Source: Pigmentiphaga litoralis (GTDB lineage Bacteria; Pseudomonadota; Gammaproteobacteria; Burkholderiales; Burkholderiaceae_B). Taken from it: DNA of 64,000 nucleotides. The notes beneath the pieces were generated by a model. That model searched no databases and was not told where the DNA came from. It was given only the letters and a program-made list of their open reading frames with translations. The translations under genes were made by a program, and so were the position numbers. Shown here one piece after another: positions 9,319-17,205 of the stretch. The first letter of the stretch is position 1; each line of letters opens with the position of its first letter. The stretch is taken from positions 124,001-188,000 of the forward strand of contig NZ_JACCBP010000002.1 of assembly GCF_013408655.1 (NCBI RefSeq). Direction: 5' to 3'.

Positions 9319-9381
9319 ATGGACAAGGAATATGCGCGATGGAAGCCGGTGATCGAGGCGAACCGGATCGTGCTGGATTGA
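9319..9381 (+). pseudogene. Untranslated remnant of the Bug receptor C-terminus
   Basis: These 63 bases, in frame with the preceding gene and separated from it only by the TAG codon, encode about 20 residues with the KEYARWKPVIEA pattern seen at the ends of Bug receptors. This indicates a recent nonsense substitution. A sequencing error or amber suppression is also possible. Confidence 0.65.
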
Positions 9382-9437
9382 CCTGGATGCGGCGCGTGGC
9401 TGGACGCCATCGAAGCCAATGATGCCGCCTATGCCGC

Positions 9438-10337
9438 CTAACCCGCCGAGGCGGCCACTGCTTTTGCCACGTCAAGAAAGGCCCGCGCGGCGGCCGCTAT
9501 CGGACCGTCCAGGGTCACGGCGTCGATCTGCGTGCGCAGCAGCGTCGATGCATCGCTGATGGGGACATGCACGACACCCGGGTGCCGCAACGACGCGGTT
9601 GCCGAGGGCAGCAAGGCCACGCCCATGCCGCCCGCCACCAGCGACAGGATCGTATAGACCTGCGTGGCTTCTTGGACGATGTCGGGTTCGAATCCCTGCT
9701 CCATGCATGCCGCCACGATACGGTGATGGAAGGACGCCACCCGCGCCGCCGTGAACGACACGAACGGTTCATTCTTGAGCGCGCTCAGCGCAATGTGGGG
9801 CGACGCGGCCAGGGGATGGTCGACGGGCAGGACGGCCACCAGGCAGTCGGACAGCAGCGCGTCCTGGCGCATGGCGGCGGCAAAGGTGACAGGCGGCGAC
9901 AGCAGGCCGACGTCGACCTGCCCCAGTTCGACCATGCGCGCCACATCGATCGAAATCCCTTCGACCAGCTTCAGGCGCACACCGGAATGCGCCGCCCGGA
10001 ACGCCACCAGCACCTTCGGCAGGAACTCGATCATGGCAGAACTGATGAATCCCACCCGCACTTCGCCTGCGCCGCCCTGTGCGACGGCCCGGGTCCGGGC
10101 AACGGCCTGTTCGGCCAGGGTCACCAGGCGGAGGCATTCACGCTGGTAGGTGCACCCGGCCGGGGTCAGCGACACCCCGGTGCTGTGCCGGTCGAACAGG
10201 GCAACACCCAACTCGGTTTCCAGCTGCCGGATCGCGACGCTCAGCGGCGGCTGCGACATGTGCAGGCGTTCAGCCGCCTTGCGAAAGCTCAGGGCTTCGG
10301 CAACGGCCAGAAACTGCCGCATGGCTTTCAGTTCCAC
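9438..10337 (-). CDS. LysR-family transcriptional regulator
   Basis: 299 residues from a GTG at 10337, giving the normal LysR opening VELKAMRQFLAVAEALSFRK. The upstream ATG at 10379 would add 14 atypical residues, but is possible. The helix-turn-helix (AAERLHMSQPPLSVAIRQLE) is of the benzoate/muconate (BenM/CatR-like) type, and the effector domain includes VGFISSAMIEFLPKVL and GGMGVALLP. It is divergent from the Bug-SDR-RraA-enolase operon at 10506. Two inverted GCGATA/TATCGC half-sites and a third direct one lie in the intergenic region. Confidence 0.92.
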   Translation of the reverse strand: MELKAMRQFLAVAEALSFRKAAERLHMSQPPLSVAIRQLETELGVALFDRHSTGVSLTPAGCTYQRECLRLVTLAEQAVARTRAVAQGGAGEVRVGFISSAMIEFLPKVLVAFRAAHSGVRLKLVEGISIDVARMVELGQVDVGLLSPPVTFAAAMRQDALLSDCLVAVLPVDHPLAASPHIALSALKNEPFVSFTAARVASFHHRIVAACMEQGFEPDIVQEATQVYTILSLVAGGMGVALLPSATASLRHPGVVHVPISDASTLLRTQIDAVTLDGPIAAAARAFLDVAKAVAASAG

Positions 10338-10367
10338 AGGGGTCCCCAAGGCAACACGTGAATCGCA

Positions 10368-10421
10368 GCGATAGGACATTCGTATCGCACAGGTGAAATT
10401 CAATATTAGTCTGCCTATCGC
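10368..10421. promoter_or_regulatory. Candidate LysR operator with T-N11-A dyad and a second half-site
   Basis: GCGATA (10368-10373), nine bases, then TATCGC (10383-10388) form a dyad that contains the classical LysR T-N11-A spacing. A third copy of TATCGC is at 10416-10421, where an activation site would sit nearer the promoter. All lie between the LysR start and the Bug gene start at 10506. Function is inferred from motif and position. Confidence 0.5.
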
Positions 10422-10505
10422 GCGCGCTCTAGACTTCATTGCATGCCTGCCGTCGATCACACCCGTGACATCGACACCGGGTCGCCTTTGACCAATCGGA
10501 ACGAC

Positions 10506-11477
10506 ATGCGAAAACTGATAGCGTTTTGGAGTCTGTTTGTGGTGTGTGGCGCAGCGATGGCTCAGCCTGCCACCGGGTATCCCAACCGGCCGATCAGGCT
10601 GGTGATTGCGACGCCGCCCGGGTCGACGCCCGACGTGGGTGCGCGATTGCTGGCGCAATACCTGACTGAAGATCTCAAGCAGCCGGTCATTGTCGAGAAC
10701 AAGCCAGGCGTCAACGGACTGATCGCCGTGCGCGAAGTCTTGAAGAGCCCGGCCGATGGATACACGGTGCTGGTAGCGCCGTCGAGCACCATGGCCGTCA
10801 CGCCGCATGTCTACAAGAAGCAGGCAGGGCAGGTGTTGAATGATTTTTCGGCAGTCAGCCAGATCTATCAAACCGACATGAGCCTGATCGTGCGGTCTGG
10901 TGAAGGCCTGGAGTCGGTCGGTGCGTTGCTGGACGCCGCGCGCAAATCGCCGGGCAAGCTGACCGCGGCCTATGCCGCTGTGGGCAGTGCGTCGCATGTG
11001 GCGATCGAGCTGTTCAAGCAGCAGGCCGGGGTCGACATCTACACCGTGCCTTTCAACACCAGTCCAGCGGCCGCGCTGGCCGTTGCGTCCGGCAATGCCG
11101 ACCTGTTGTTCGAAACCGTGGCGTCGACGGAACCGGTCGTCAGTTCAGGCCGTGCCAAGCGCATCGCCATGACGGGTGCATCGCGCTTCAAGCTGGTGCC
11201 CACGCTTCCGACCGTGGCGGAGTCGGGCGTACCCCGGTTCGTCATCACGACCTGGGCAGGTGCGTTCGTGCCGCGTGGCGTCGCACCCGACCGCATTGCG
11301 ACCTTGTCATCGGCGATCGGCAAGGTGCTGGCGAATCGCGACATGGCGCGCAAGCTGCACACCGCAGGGCTGTTGCCAGGCGATGCCTCGGCGCCAAGCT
11401 TCGAAGCCTTCTGGCGCGCCGAAGCCGCCCTGTGGGAAAAGACGGTCGCTCAATCGAAAGCCCTTCAACAGGAGTAG
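10506..11477 (+). CDS. Bug/TctC-type periplasmic solute receptor
   Basis: 323 residues. The signal peptide (MRKLIAFWSLFVVCGAAMAQ) is probably cleaved after AMA, and the mature protein has GYPNRPIRLVIATPPGSTPD and SPADGYTVLV. The start at 10506 gives a compact signal peptide; an upstream ATG at 10443 would add a charged, non-signal extension. It is the first gene of a four-gene plus-strand operon (Bug, SDR, RraA-like, enolase-superfamily) and presumably captures their carboxylate substrate. There are no transporter membrane subunits nearby. Confidence 0.9.
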   Translation: MRKLIAFWSLFVVCGAAMAQPATGYPNRPIRLVIATPPGSTPDVGARLLAQYLTEDLKQPVIVENKPGVNGLIAVREVLKSPADGYTVLVAPSSTMAVTPHVYKKQAGQVLNDFSAVSQIYQTDMSLIVRSGEGLESVGALLDAARKSPGKLTAAYAAVGSASHVAIELFKQQAGVDIYTVPFNTSPAAALAVASGNADLLFETVASTEPVVSSGRAKRIAMTGASRFKLVPTLPTVAESGVPRFVITTWAGAFVPRGVAPDRIATLSSAIGKVLANRDMARKLHTAGLLPGDASAPSFEAFWRAEAALWEKTVAQSKALQQE

Positions 11478-11481
11478 CAGC

Positions 11482-12270
11482 ATGGATCTCGGTATCAAGG
11501 ACAAGGTCGCCCTTGTCATGGGCGGTGGGGGCGGTATCGGTGGCGCAGTGGCGGTCTCGCTGGCCCATGAAGGCGCGCGCGTTGCGGTCGCCGATATCGA
11601 CGAGGCGGCTGCCTTGCGCACCGTTGCACGCATCCAGGCGCAGGGCGGCAACGCCATTGCCTTGCAGTGGGATCTGAACGGGCTGGCCGACATGCCAGGC
11701 AAGGTGGCGCGCGTCAACGAACAGCTCGGCCCCATCGACATCCTCTTCAACAATTCCGGCGGTCCCCCTCCGTCGCCGCTGGCCGACGTCGGTATCGAAG
11801 CATGGCAGCAGCACTTCAATGCCATGGTCGTCTCGTTGGTTGCGCTGACCAACGCCGTGTTGCCCGACATGAAAACGCGGCGGTGGGGACGCATCCTGAC
11901 CAGCGCGTCGTCGGGCGTGATCGCCCCCATCGATACCTTGGGTGTGTCGAACACCTTGCGTATCGCGTTGCTGGGATGGTCCAAAACGCTGGCGCGCGAG
12001 GTCGCCCTGGACGGCATTACCGTCAACGTCGTGGTGCCCGGCCGGATCGCCACGCAACGTGTCGCGTCGCTCGATGCCATCAAGGCGTCGAAGCAGGGCA
12101 AGGCGGTCGAAGACGTATCGGCTGCCAGCGTGGCATCGATCCCTGTCGGCCGCTACGGCGATCCCCGCGAATACGCGGATGCGGTCACCTTCCTGGCAAG
12201 CACGCGCGCAAGCTACATCACCGGCACCGTGTTGCGGGTCGATGGCGGCCTGATCCCAAGCATTTTCTGA
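11482..12270 (+). CDS. SDR-family oxidoreductase lacking the canonical Tyr-Lys pair
   Basis: 262 residues, Rossmann fold, starting four bases after the Bug stop, with AGGAG five to ten bases upstream. The glycine motif is MGGGGGIG (residues about 13-20) and the NNSGG motif is present. Ser143 lies in SASSG. Thirteen residues later, where catalytic Tyr is expected, there is Ser156, and the expected Lys is Arg160 (SNTLR replaces YxxxK). A subgroup of SDRs annotated as 3-oxoacyl-ACP reductase-like shares this change and the PGRIATQRV segment. It may be a non-canonical reductase or may have another function. Confidence 0.85.
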   Translation: MDLGIKDKVALVMGGGGGIGGAVAVSLAHEGARVAVADIDEAAALRTVARIQAQGGNAIALQWDLNGLADMPGKVARVNEQLGPIDILFNNSGGPPPSPLADVGIEAWQQHFNAMVVSLVALTNAVLPDMKTRRWGRILTSASSGVIAPIDTLGVSNTLRIALLGWSKTLAREVALDGITVNVVVPGRIATQRVASLDAIKASKQGKAVEDVSAASVASIPVGRYGDPREYADAVTFLASTRASYITGTVLRVDGGLIPSIF

Positions 12271-12281
12271 AGAGCACTTTC

Positions 12282-12959
12282 ATGACCCACACACAAGAAA
12301 AAAAGAACGCCATTCGCCAACGATTTTCGGTCATCGACACCGCCAACGTTGCCGACGTACTGGACTCGATGGGCATCTTCGACCAGGGTCTTGCTCCGCA
12401 CTTCAAGCCTTTCACGGGCGGGCCACGTCTGGCCGGCTGGGCATTCACGCTGCGCGGACAGATGGCGCCGGGACCGCAGGGCGGTGACGCCAATAAGATG
12501 ACGGCGTGCCACGCCATTGCCGAAGGCGAGGTCAGCGTCTGGAGCGGTGACGGCCACGGCATCTGCTACTTCGGCGAATTAATTGCGCTGGGCATGCGCG
12601 AGCGTGGCAGTGTCGGGGCGCTGGTGGACGGCGGCATCCGCGACATTCATTGGCTCAAGAAGCTGGGCTTCCCGGTGTTTGCGGCCTATCGCACCCCGGT
12701 GCAGTCGATCGGCCGCTGGAAGGTGACGGGATGGCAAGAGCCGGTGTGGATCGCCGGCGCGACGCGGCCGCAAGTGAGCGTGTCGCCGGGCGACTTTATT
12801 TTGGGTGACGACGACGGCGTCATCGCCATTCCGGGCGAGTACGTGGAGCAGGTACTGAACGAAGCGGAACGGTTGACGGCGCAGGAAGCGAAGATACGCA
12901 CCGACCTGGCCAATGGGCTGAGCCTCGCCCAGGCGCTGGAGACGTACGGGCATGTCTGA
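12282..12959 (+). CDS. RraA/HMG-aldolase-like family protein
   Basis: 225 residues with the RraA fold. The active-site loop contains GELIALGMRERG, then GALVDGGIRDI, in which Arg and Asp of GGIRD bind substrate and metal in 4-hydroxy-4-methyl-2-oxoglutarate/4-carboxy-4-hydroxy-2-oxoadipate aldolases. Family members are either class II pyruvate aldolases/oxaloacetate decarboxylases or the RNase E inhibitor RraA. The catabolic operon context favours an aldolase or decarboxylase. The last eight bases overlap the next gene. Confidence 0.82.
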   Translation: MTHTQEKKNAIRQRFSVIDTANVADVLDSMGIFDQGLAPHFKPFTGGPRLAGWAFTLRGQMAPGPQGGDANKMTACHAIAEGEVSVWSGDGHGICYFGELIALGMRERGSVGALVDGGIRDIHWLKKLGFPVFAAYRTPVQSIGRWKVTGWQEPVWIAGATRPQVSVSPGDFILGDDDGVIAIPGEYVEQVLNEAERLTAQEAKIRTDLANGLSLAQALETYGHV

Positions 12960-14157
12960 GGCCGGGCGGGCAGACGCGGCCGGCTTTGCCCTGCGAGGAC
13001 GGCAGGATGAGGCGGATCGGGGTGGGGCGTCATTGACCGACCACTCGGTCGATGTCGTCATCCAGGACGTCAAGGCCTACCGGTTCGACGCGCCGGTCGT
13101 GCCGCCCATCCGCTCTTCGTTCGGGTGGGTCACCGAACGAAGCTGTCTGTTGGTGTCGATCGAAGACACGGATGGCCAGGTCGGTTGGGGCGAGATCTGG
13201 ACTGGCATGCCGGCCTTTGGCGCGGGGCATCGGTACGACTTGCTGACCCACATTGCGGCGCCCCTGCTGATCGGTCAACGCGTCCGGCGCATCGATCATG
13301 TCTCGCAACAGCTGCACGCCGCCATGCTGCCGATCGAACGGCTGGCAGGCGAGCCGGGTCCGGTGTCGCAGGTCATTGCGGGCATCGACTGCGCACTGTG
13401 GGATCTTGCGGCGACGCGCAGCGGCCTGCCCCTGTATCGCTTACTTGGCGGGACCGGCGCGACGATGGCGACCTACGCCAGCGGCATCCGGCCTGACCTT
13501 GACCCGGCTGCAATGGACACCCTGCGCCAGGCCGGGTTTCGCGCGTTCAAGTTCAAGGCCGGCTTTGACGACGCGGCGACCTTGGGCCATTTGCGGCGGC
13601 AAGGCAGGGACCTGGCGGCCGGCGAGCACATGATGATTGATGCCAATTGCGGATGGGACGTCGCTGCGGCCGAGCGGGCGTTCGATGCGCTGGCGGGCTG
13701 TCCGCTGGAATGGATCGAAGAGCCGGTGGGCCCCGAGGTGGCCGACGATGCCTGGCACAGGCTTGCCGCGCGCACCCGCCATCCCCTGGCCGCTGGCGAG
13801 AACCTGTTGTCGCGATCGCGGTTCGAGGCGGCGTTCGACTGGCTGGGCGTCATCCAGCCCGACCTGGGGAAGTGGGGCGGCGTCAGTGGCGTGGTGCCGT
13901 TGGCCCGGGCTGCCTTGGCGCACGGTCTGCGTTACTGCCCGCATTCGTTCGGCACGTATGTCGGCGCGGCCCACGCGGCGCATGTGCTTGCGGCGGTGGG
14001 GGGGGATGGCAGGCTGGAGCTGGACGTGAACGTGAATCCGCTGCGGACCTTGTCGGCGCCCGATTTCCCGGACGTGATTGATGGGCGGCTGACGTTGACG
14101 GATCGGCCGGGCATTGGGATTGCCGTGGATATCGCTGGGTTGTCATCGTTGCGTTAG
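12952..14157 (+). CDS. Mandelate racemase/muconate lactonizing enzyme family (enolase superfamily)
   Basis: 401 residues. Enolase-superfamily acid-sugar dehydratases, racemases and lactonizing enzymes abstract an alpha-proton in a Mg-bound TIM-barrel site. Visible motifs are FKFKAGF (KxK base), MIDANCGW and WIEEPVGP (metal ligands Asp and Glu), AAGENL (third metal ligand), and QPDLGKWGG followed by CPHSFG with a His. The ATG at 12952 overlaps the RraA-like stop; the first 35 residues are low in similarity and a later start is possible. It is probably the enzyme that defines the operon's substrate. Confidence 0.88.
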   Translation: MSEAGRADAAGFALRGRQDEADRGGASLTDHSVDVVIQDVKAYRFDAPVVPPIRSSFGWVTERSCLLVSIEDTDGQVGWGEIWTGMPAFGAGHRYDLLTHIAAPLLIGQRVRRIDHVSQQLHAAMLPIERLAGEPGPVSQVIAGIDCALWDLAATRSGLPLYRLLGGTGATMATYASGIRPDLDPAAMDTLRQAGFRAFKFKAGFDDAATLGHLRRQGRDLAAGEHMMIDANCGWDVAAAERAFDALAGCPLEWIEEPVGPEVADDAWHRLAARTRHPLAAGENLLSRSRFEAAFDWLGVIQPDLGKWGGVSGVVPLARAALAHGLRYCPHSFGTYVGAAHAAHVLAAVGGDGRLELDVNVNPLRTLSAPDFPDVIDGRLTLTDRPGIGIAVDIAGLSSLR

Positions 14158-14272
14158 GAATTTTCGTTGTCGTCTTGGTCACGCGTGCGTGGATCGGCAA
14201 GGCATCCCGTTAGGCAATTGTGTGGACTACGAACTGGTTGGGTTGATGTCCTCTGAGCACCATCCGACGTTG

Positions 14273-14287
14273 CCCGCATGTTGCGGG
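14273..14287. promoter_or_regulatory. Hairpin CCCGCA-TGT-TGCGGG upstream of protease module 1
   Basis: A perfect six-base stem with a three-base loop, 45 bases before the first S8 protease. A closely similar CCCGC...TGTTGCGGGT hairpin precedes the second protease (17146-17161), followed in both cases by a GAC. Conservation across the duplication suggests a retained regulatory element. The rest of 14158-14332 shows nothing else I can name. Confidence 0.35.
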
Positions 14288-14332
14288 TGACTACCGGGCC
14301 CTGCAAGCGGCCCGCGGACAGAGGACTTGACG

Positions 14333-16189
14333 ATGACAGACACAGGCAGGCAGGGACTCCGGCGGGATGCTGCGGCGCTGGCCGTGGCAGTGATGGCGGC
14401 GCTGGTGGCGACCGGGTGCGGCGGCGGGGGAGGGGGCGACAGCCCGAGTGCGGCGTCGCCGCCCGCCACGGCGCCAGTCACGGGCCCGGTCACCCCGCCG
14501 GTGACGACACCGGTCACCACGCCGGATCCCACACCCGTCACGCCACCGGTCACGACGCTGACCGACCCTTTGTTCCCTTATCAATGGCATCTGGCAAATT
14601 CCGGTCAGGACGCGTTGTCGTCGACGCGGCCCGTGCCTGGGGTTGACCTCAACGTTGGCGGGCTGCATGCGGCGGGGGTGCGGGGCACGGGCGTCCGGGT
14701 GGCCATCGTGGATAGCGGGCTGGACATCCGCCATGAAGATCTGCAAGCCAACGTGGTTGCGGGCGCGTCCATCAATTTCCTGAACAACTCTGGCGATCCT
14801 ACGCCGGGCAAGTCGGATCCGGATCACGGCACGGCGGTAGCCGGCATCGTGGCAGCGCGCGGCTGGAACGGCGTTGGCGGGCGGGGCGTGGCGCCGGAAG
14901 CCCGGCTGCAGGGCTTCAATTTCATGGCGGCGCAGAATGCGACCAACCTGGCCCTGGCCTTGGGGGTCTCGCCGCTGACTGCCGCGACCCAGGTGTTCAA
15001 CCTCAGCTTTGGGGCCGAAACCCTGGATATTGCCCCGATTTCCGCCAACGATATTCAGACGCTCGATCAATTCTTTGCGTCGACCCGGTCCAACCGCGGT
15101 GGCATTTACGTCAAGTCGGCAGGCAACAGCTTCCTGGAGATGGCCAACGTGGATTGCTCGCTGGCTCAACGTTACGGTGTGGGCTGCGCGAACAGCAACT
15201 TCGAGACGGTCTTCAATCTTTCGGCGATCACGGTCGTGGGCGCAGTCAATGCCGCGGGCAAGCGCTCGTCCTACTCGACACCGGGCGCATCCGTGCTGGT
15301 GGCAGGCTTGGGAGGCGAGGCTGGCGCGCATCGCAATCAGGCGCCAGGCGCGCAGGAAATCATGTACCAGCCGGCCGTGTTGACGACGGATCTGTCGGGC
15401 TGCGACAAAGGCTATCACCGGAATATTGGAAGGTCGATCAATGCGCTGGACGTTGTGGGGCCGTCGCCGCTCGACCCGTCTTGCAACTACACGGCAATCT
15501 TCTACGGCACGTCGGCAGCAGCGCCGTCCGTCTCCGGCGTGGTGGCGATGATGTTGCAGGTGAATCCCGCCCTGACCCAGCGCGAAGTGCAATACATCCT
15601 GGCCACCACGGCGCGCCGCGTCGATTACCCGGGCACGCCGGTGAAGTTTGAAGGCGTGGCCATCGATGACGCGTGGGTGGTGAACGGCGCCAATCGGGCG
15701 TTCAGCAATACCTTCGGGTTCGGGTTGGTTGATGCCGGGGCGGCGGTTGAGGCGGCGCGTCGTGGCAGTGGACTGTCCGCGCCGCGCCGGTCGAACTGGC
15801 TGGAAGCGCGTCCTGCGTCGCCCGAGGCGATTCCGTATCGCGATGGCGCGGGCACCCGCGGCAGCATCCCGATTGCGGTCAACGATCCGCTGACGGTGGA
15901 AACCGTGCAGGTGTCGTTCAGCACGACTCACCGTGACCCGGCGAAGCTGCGGGTGACGCTGATTTCGCCGAGCGGGACACGCAGCATTCTGGTGTGGCCG
16001 TTCAGCGGGCTCAAGCCGTTGGCTGGGACGACGGTGGCGGGCTTTGGGTCGGATCTGATGCGGTCGAACGCTTTCCTGGATGAGAAGGCGCAGGGCACGT
16101 GGCGGCTGGAGGTGGTCGATGTGTCGGCGCCTTCGGGAACGAGCACGTCGCAGTTCACCCATTGGTCGCTGCGTATTGCCGGCCGTTAA
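14333..16189 (+). CDS. Kexin-like S8 serine protease with P-domain, predicted lipoprotein (module copy 1)
   Basis: 618 residues, start ATG 14333 with GAGGAC upstream. A lipoprotein-type signal ends at Cys29 (LVATGC), followed by a Gly run and a Pro/Thr-rich linker (PVT repeats, about 45-76). The subtilisin domain has Asp127 (VAIVDSGLD), His165 (DHGTAVAG), oxyanion Asn265 (KSAGN) and Ser394 (YGTSAAAP). A P/Homo-B domain occupies about 510-618 (LISPSGTRSILVWPFSG). The catalytic domain begins right after the linker (YQWHLANSGQ), so there is no propeptide. Family relatives cleave after basic residues. A small secreted protein follows 15 bases downstream. Confidence 0.93.
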   Translation: MTDTGRQGLRRDAAALAVAVMAALVATGCGGGGGGDSPSAASPPATAPVTGPVTPPVTTPVTTPDPTPVTPPVTTLTDPLFPYQWHLANSGQDALSSTRPVPGVDLNVGGLHAAGVRGTGVRVAIVDSGLDIRHEDLQANVVAGASINFLNNSGDPTPGKSDPDHGTAVAGIVAARGWNGVGGRGVAPEARLQGFNFMAAQNATNLALALGVSPLTAATQVFNLSFGAETLDIAPISANDIQTLDQFFASTRSNRGGIYVKSAGNSFLEMANVDCSLAQRYGVGCANSNFETVFNLSAITVVGAVNAAGKRSSYSTPGASVLVAGLGGEAGAHRNQAPGAQEIMYQPAVLTTDLSGCDKGYHRNIGRSINALDVVGPSPLDPSCNYTAIFYGTSAAAPSVSGVVAMMLQVNPALTQREVQYILATTARRVDYPGTPVKFEGVAIDDAWVVNGANRAFSNTFGFGLVDAGAAVEAARRGSGLSAPRRSNWLEARPASPEAIPYRDGAGTRGSIPIAVNDPLTVETVQVSFSTTHRDPAKLRVTLISPSGTRSILVWPFSGLKPLAGTTVAGFGSDLMRSNAFLDEKAQGTWRLEVVDVSAPSGTSTSQFTHWSLRIAGR

Positions 16190-16204
16190 TCAGGAGCGAT
16201 CATC

Positions 16205-16930
16205 ATGACGAATCATCCCCTTTCTTTGTTGCCTGCTTTGTTGCCTGCTTCGTTGCGCGCGGTCATCGTGGCGGCGGCCTCGGTCTTGCCCGCGGCGCTG
16301 TGGGTATTGCCGCTGGCGCTGTCGCCCGCTTCCGCCATGGCGTCCGACGCCGTCTTGCTGAGTGCAGCCGACGGCCCCGCGTTCAGCATTGGCAGCACGC
16401 CTTATCAGGTGGTGACAGCGGCGCGTGCGGTGCCGAATGCGGCTGCCGGCGGTGGCAGTGCTGGCAGTGGCCATACCGGCAGTGGCAGCGTCGGCAGCGG
16501 TTCCGACGGCGGCAGCGGCTCTGGCGGCGGCAGCACCGGCAACGGCCTGGTTACCCGGGACGCAATCGGGGCGCCCGCTGCCGTGGTCGGCCGTATCGGC
16601 AACTACCGCATCACCCTCGGCGGCACGAACGGTTATGTCACGCAGTCGGCGGCATCGTCCGAGTACGCGGTTGCCGTGAATCGGCGCACAGGCGGCCCGG
16701 CGCTGGTGTCCCGCCGGCTGAAGCTGTTCAAGGTGTCGGCCGACCAGGCGGCGTCGGTGGCCCGCCAGACTGGCGGCAGTGTCGAGATTGCCGTGTCTGC
16801 TGCGTCGATGGCGGTGCTGCTGTACGCGAGCCCGGCGGCGGCCCTGGTGGCGCTGGAGGCCATCCAGGGCGGCGGGGGTGGCGCGCAGGCGGAACCGGAA
16901 GTCATCCAGGCGTTCATGACGCCCAGGTAG
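16205..16930 (+). CDS. Small secreted protein, putative external chaperone/inhibitor of the S8 protease (module copy 1)
   Basis: 241 residues, not a recognised named family. A long signal peptide ends near AMASDA. The mature part opens with an ADGPAFSIGSTPYQVV segment, then a Gly/Ser linker (about 80-115), a second segment (AVAVNRRTG, LVSRRLKLFKVSADQAASVA), an Ala-rich helix and the tail EPEVIQAFMTPR. It lies 15 bases after the protease and is paralogous to the gene at 19145, which also follows a protease. By analogy with the ASP/ORF2 pair of Aeromonas sobria, it may fold and mask the propeptide-less protease. That role is inferred. Confidence 0.75.
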   Translation: MTNHPLSLLPALLPASLRAVIVAAASVLPAALWVLPLALSPASAMASDAVLLSAADGPAFSIGSTPYQVVTAARAVPNAAAGGGSAGSGHTGSGSVGSGSDGGSGSGGGSTGNGLVTRDAIGAPAAVVGRIGNYRITLGGTNGYVTQSAASSEYAVAVNRRTGGPALVSRRLKLFKVSADQAASVARQTGGSVEIAVSAASMAVLLYASPAAALVALEAIQGGGGGAQAEPEVIQAFMTPR

Positions 16931-17145
16931 GCATCGGCCTGGCCGGGCGGGATGCCGTGCGGTCACGCGTGGTGCTGACTGCACTCCGTGCTCCGCCGCC
17001 CAGCATGGACGGCTCCCAAAGTGTGCCAGGACCTGTCCATGACCCGTCCATGACACGTCACGATCCCCGCATTCGCGACTCGTTACACAAGTCTTTTCCT
17101 GCCGCGCTTGCCAGCGTCACCGCGCACGCGGAATATCTGGGAACG

Positions 17146-17161
17146 CCCGCGCTGTTGCGGG
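17146..17161. promoter_or_regulatory. Hairpin CCCGC-N6-GCGGG upstream of protease module 2
   Basis: The element shares CCCGC, TGTTGCGGGT and a following GAC with the hairpin at 14273-14287, at a comparable distance (44 bases) from the protease start. The rest of the 275-base gap 16931-17205 shows only a short direct repeat (GTCCATGAC at 17036 and 17047) and no convincing gene. Confidence 0.35.
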
Positions 17162-17205
17162 TTGACAGTGCGCTGCCATGACGGCGTGCGTGACGGGGGC
17201 AGGTG

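Noticed and set aside
9676..9700. GGTTCGAATCCCTGC resembling a tRNA T-arm
   Set aside because: It lies inside the LysR coding sequence at 9438-10337. No acceptor, D- or anticodon stems fit around it.
14462..14570. Repeated CCGGTCAC-like units as a DNA repeat element
   Set aside because: They encode the Pro/Thr-rich linker of the protease. Protein-level repetition explains them.
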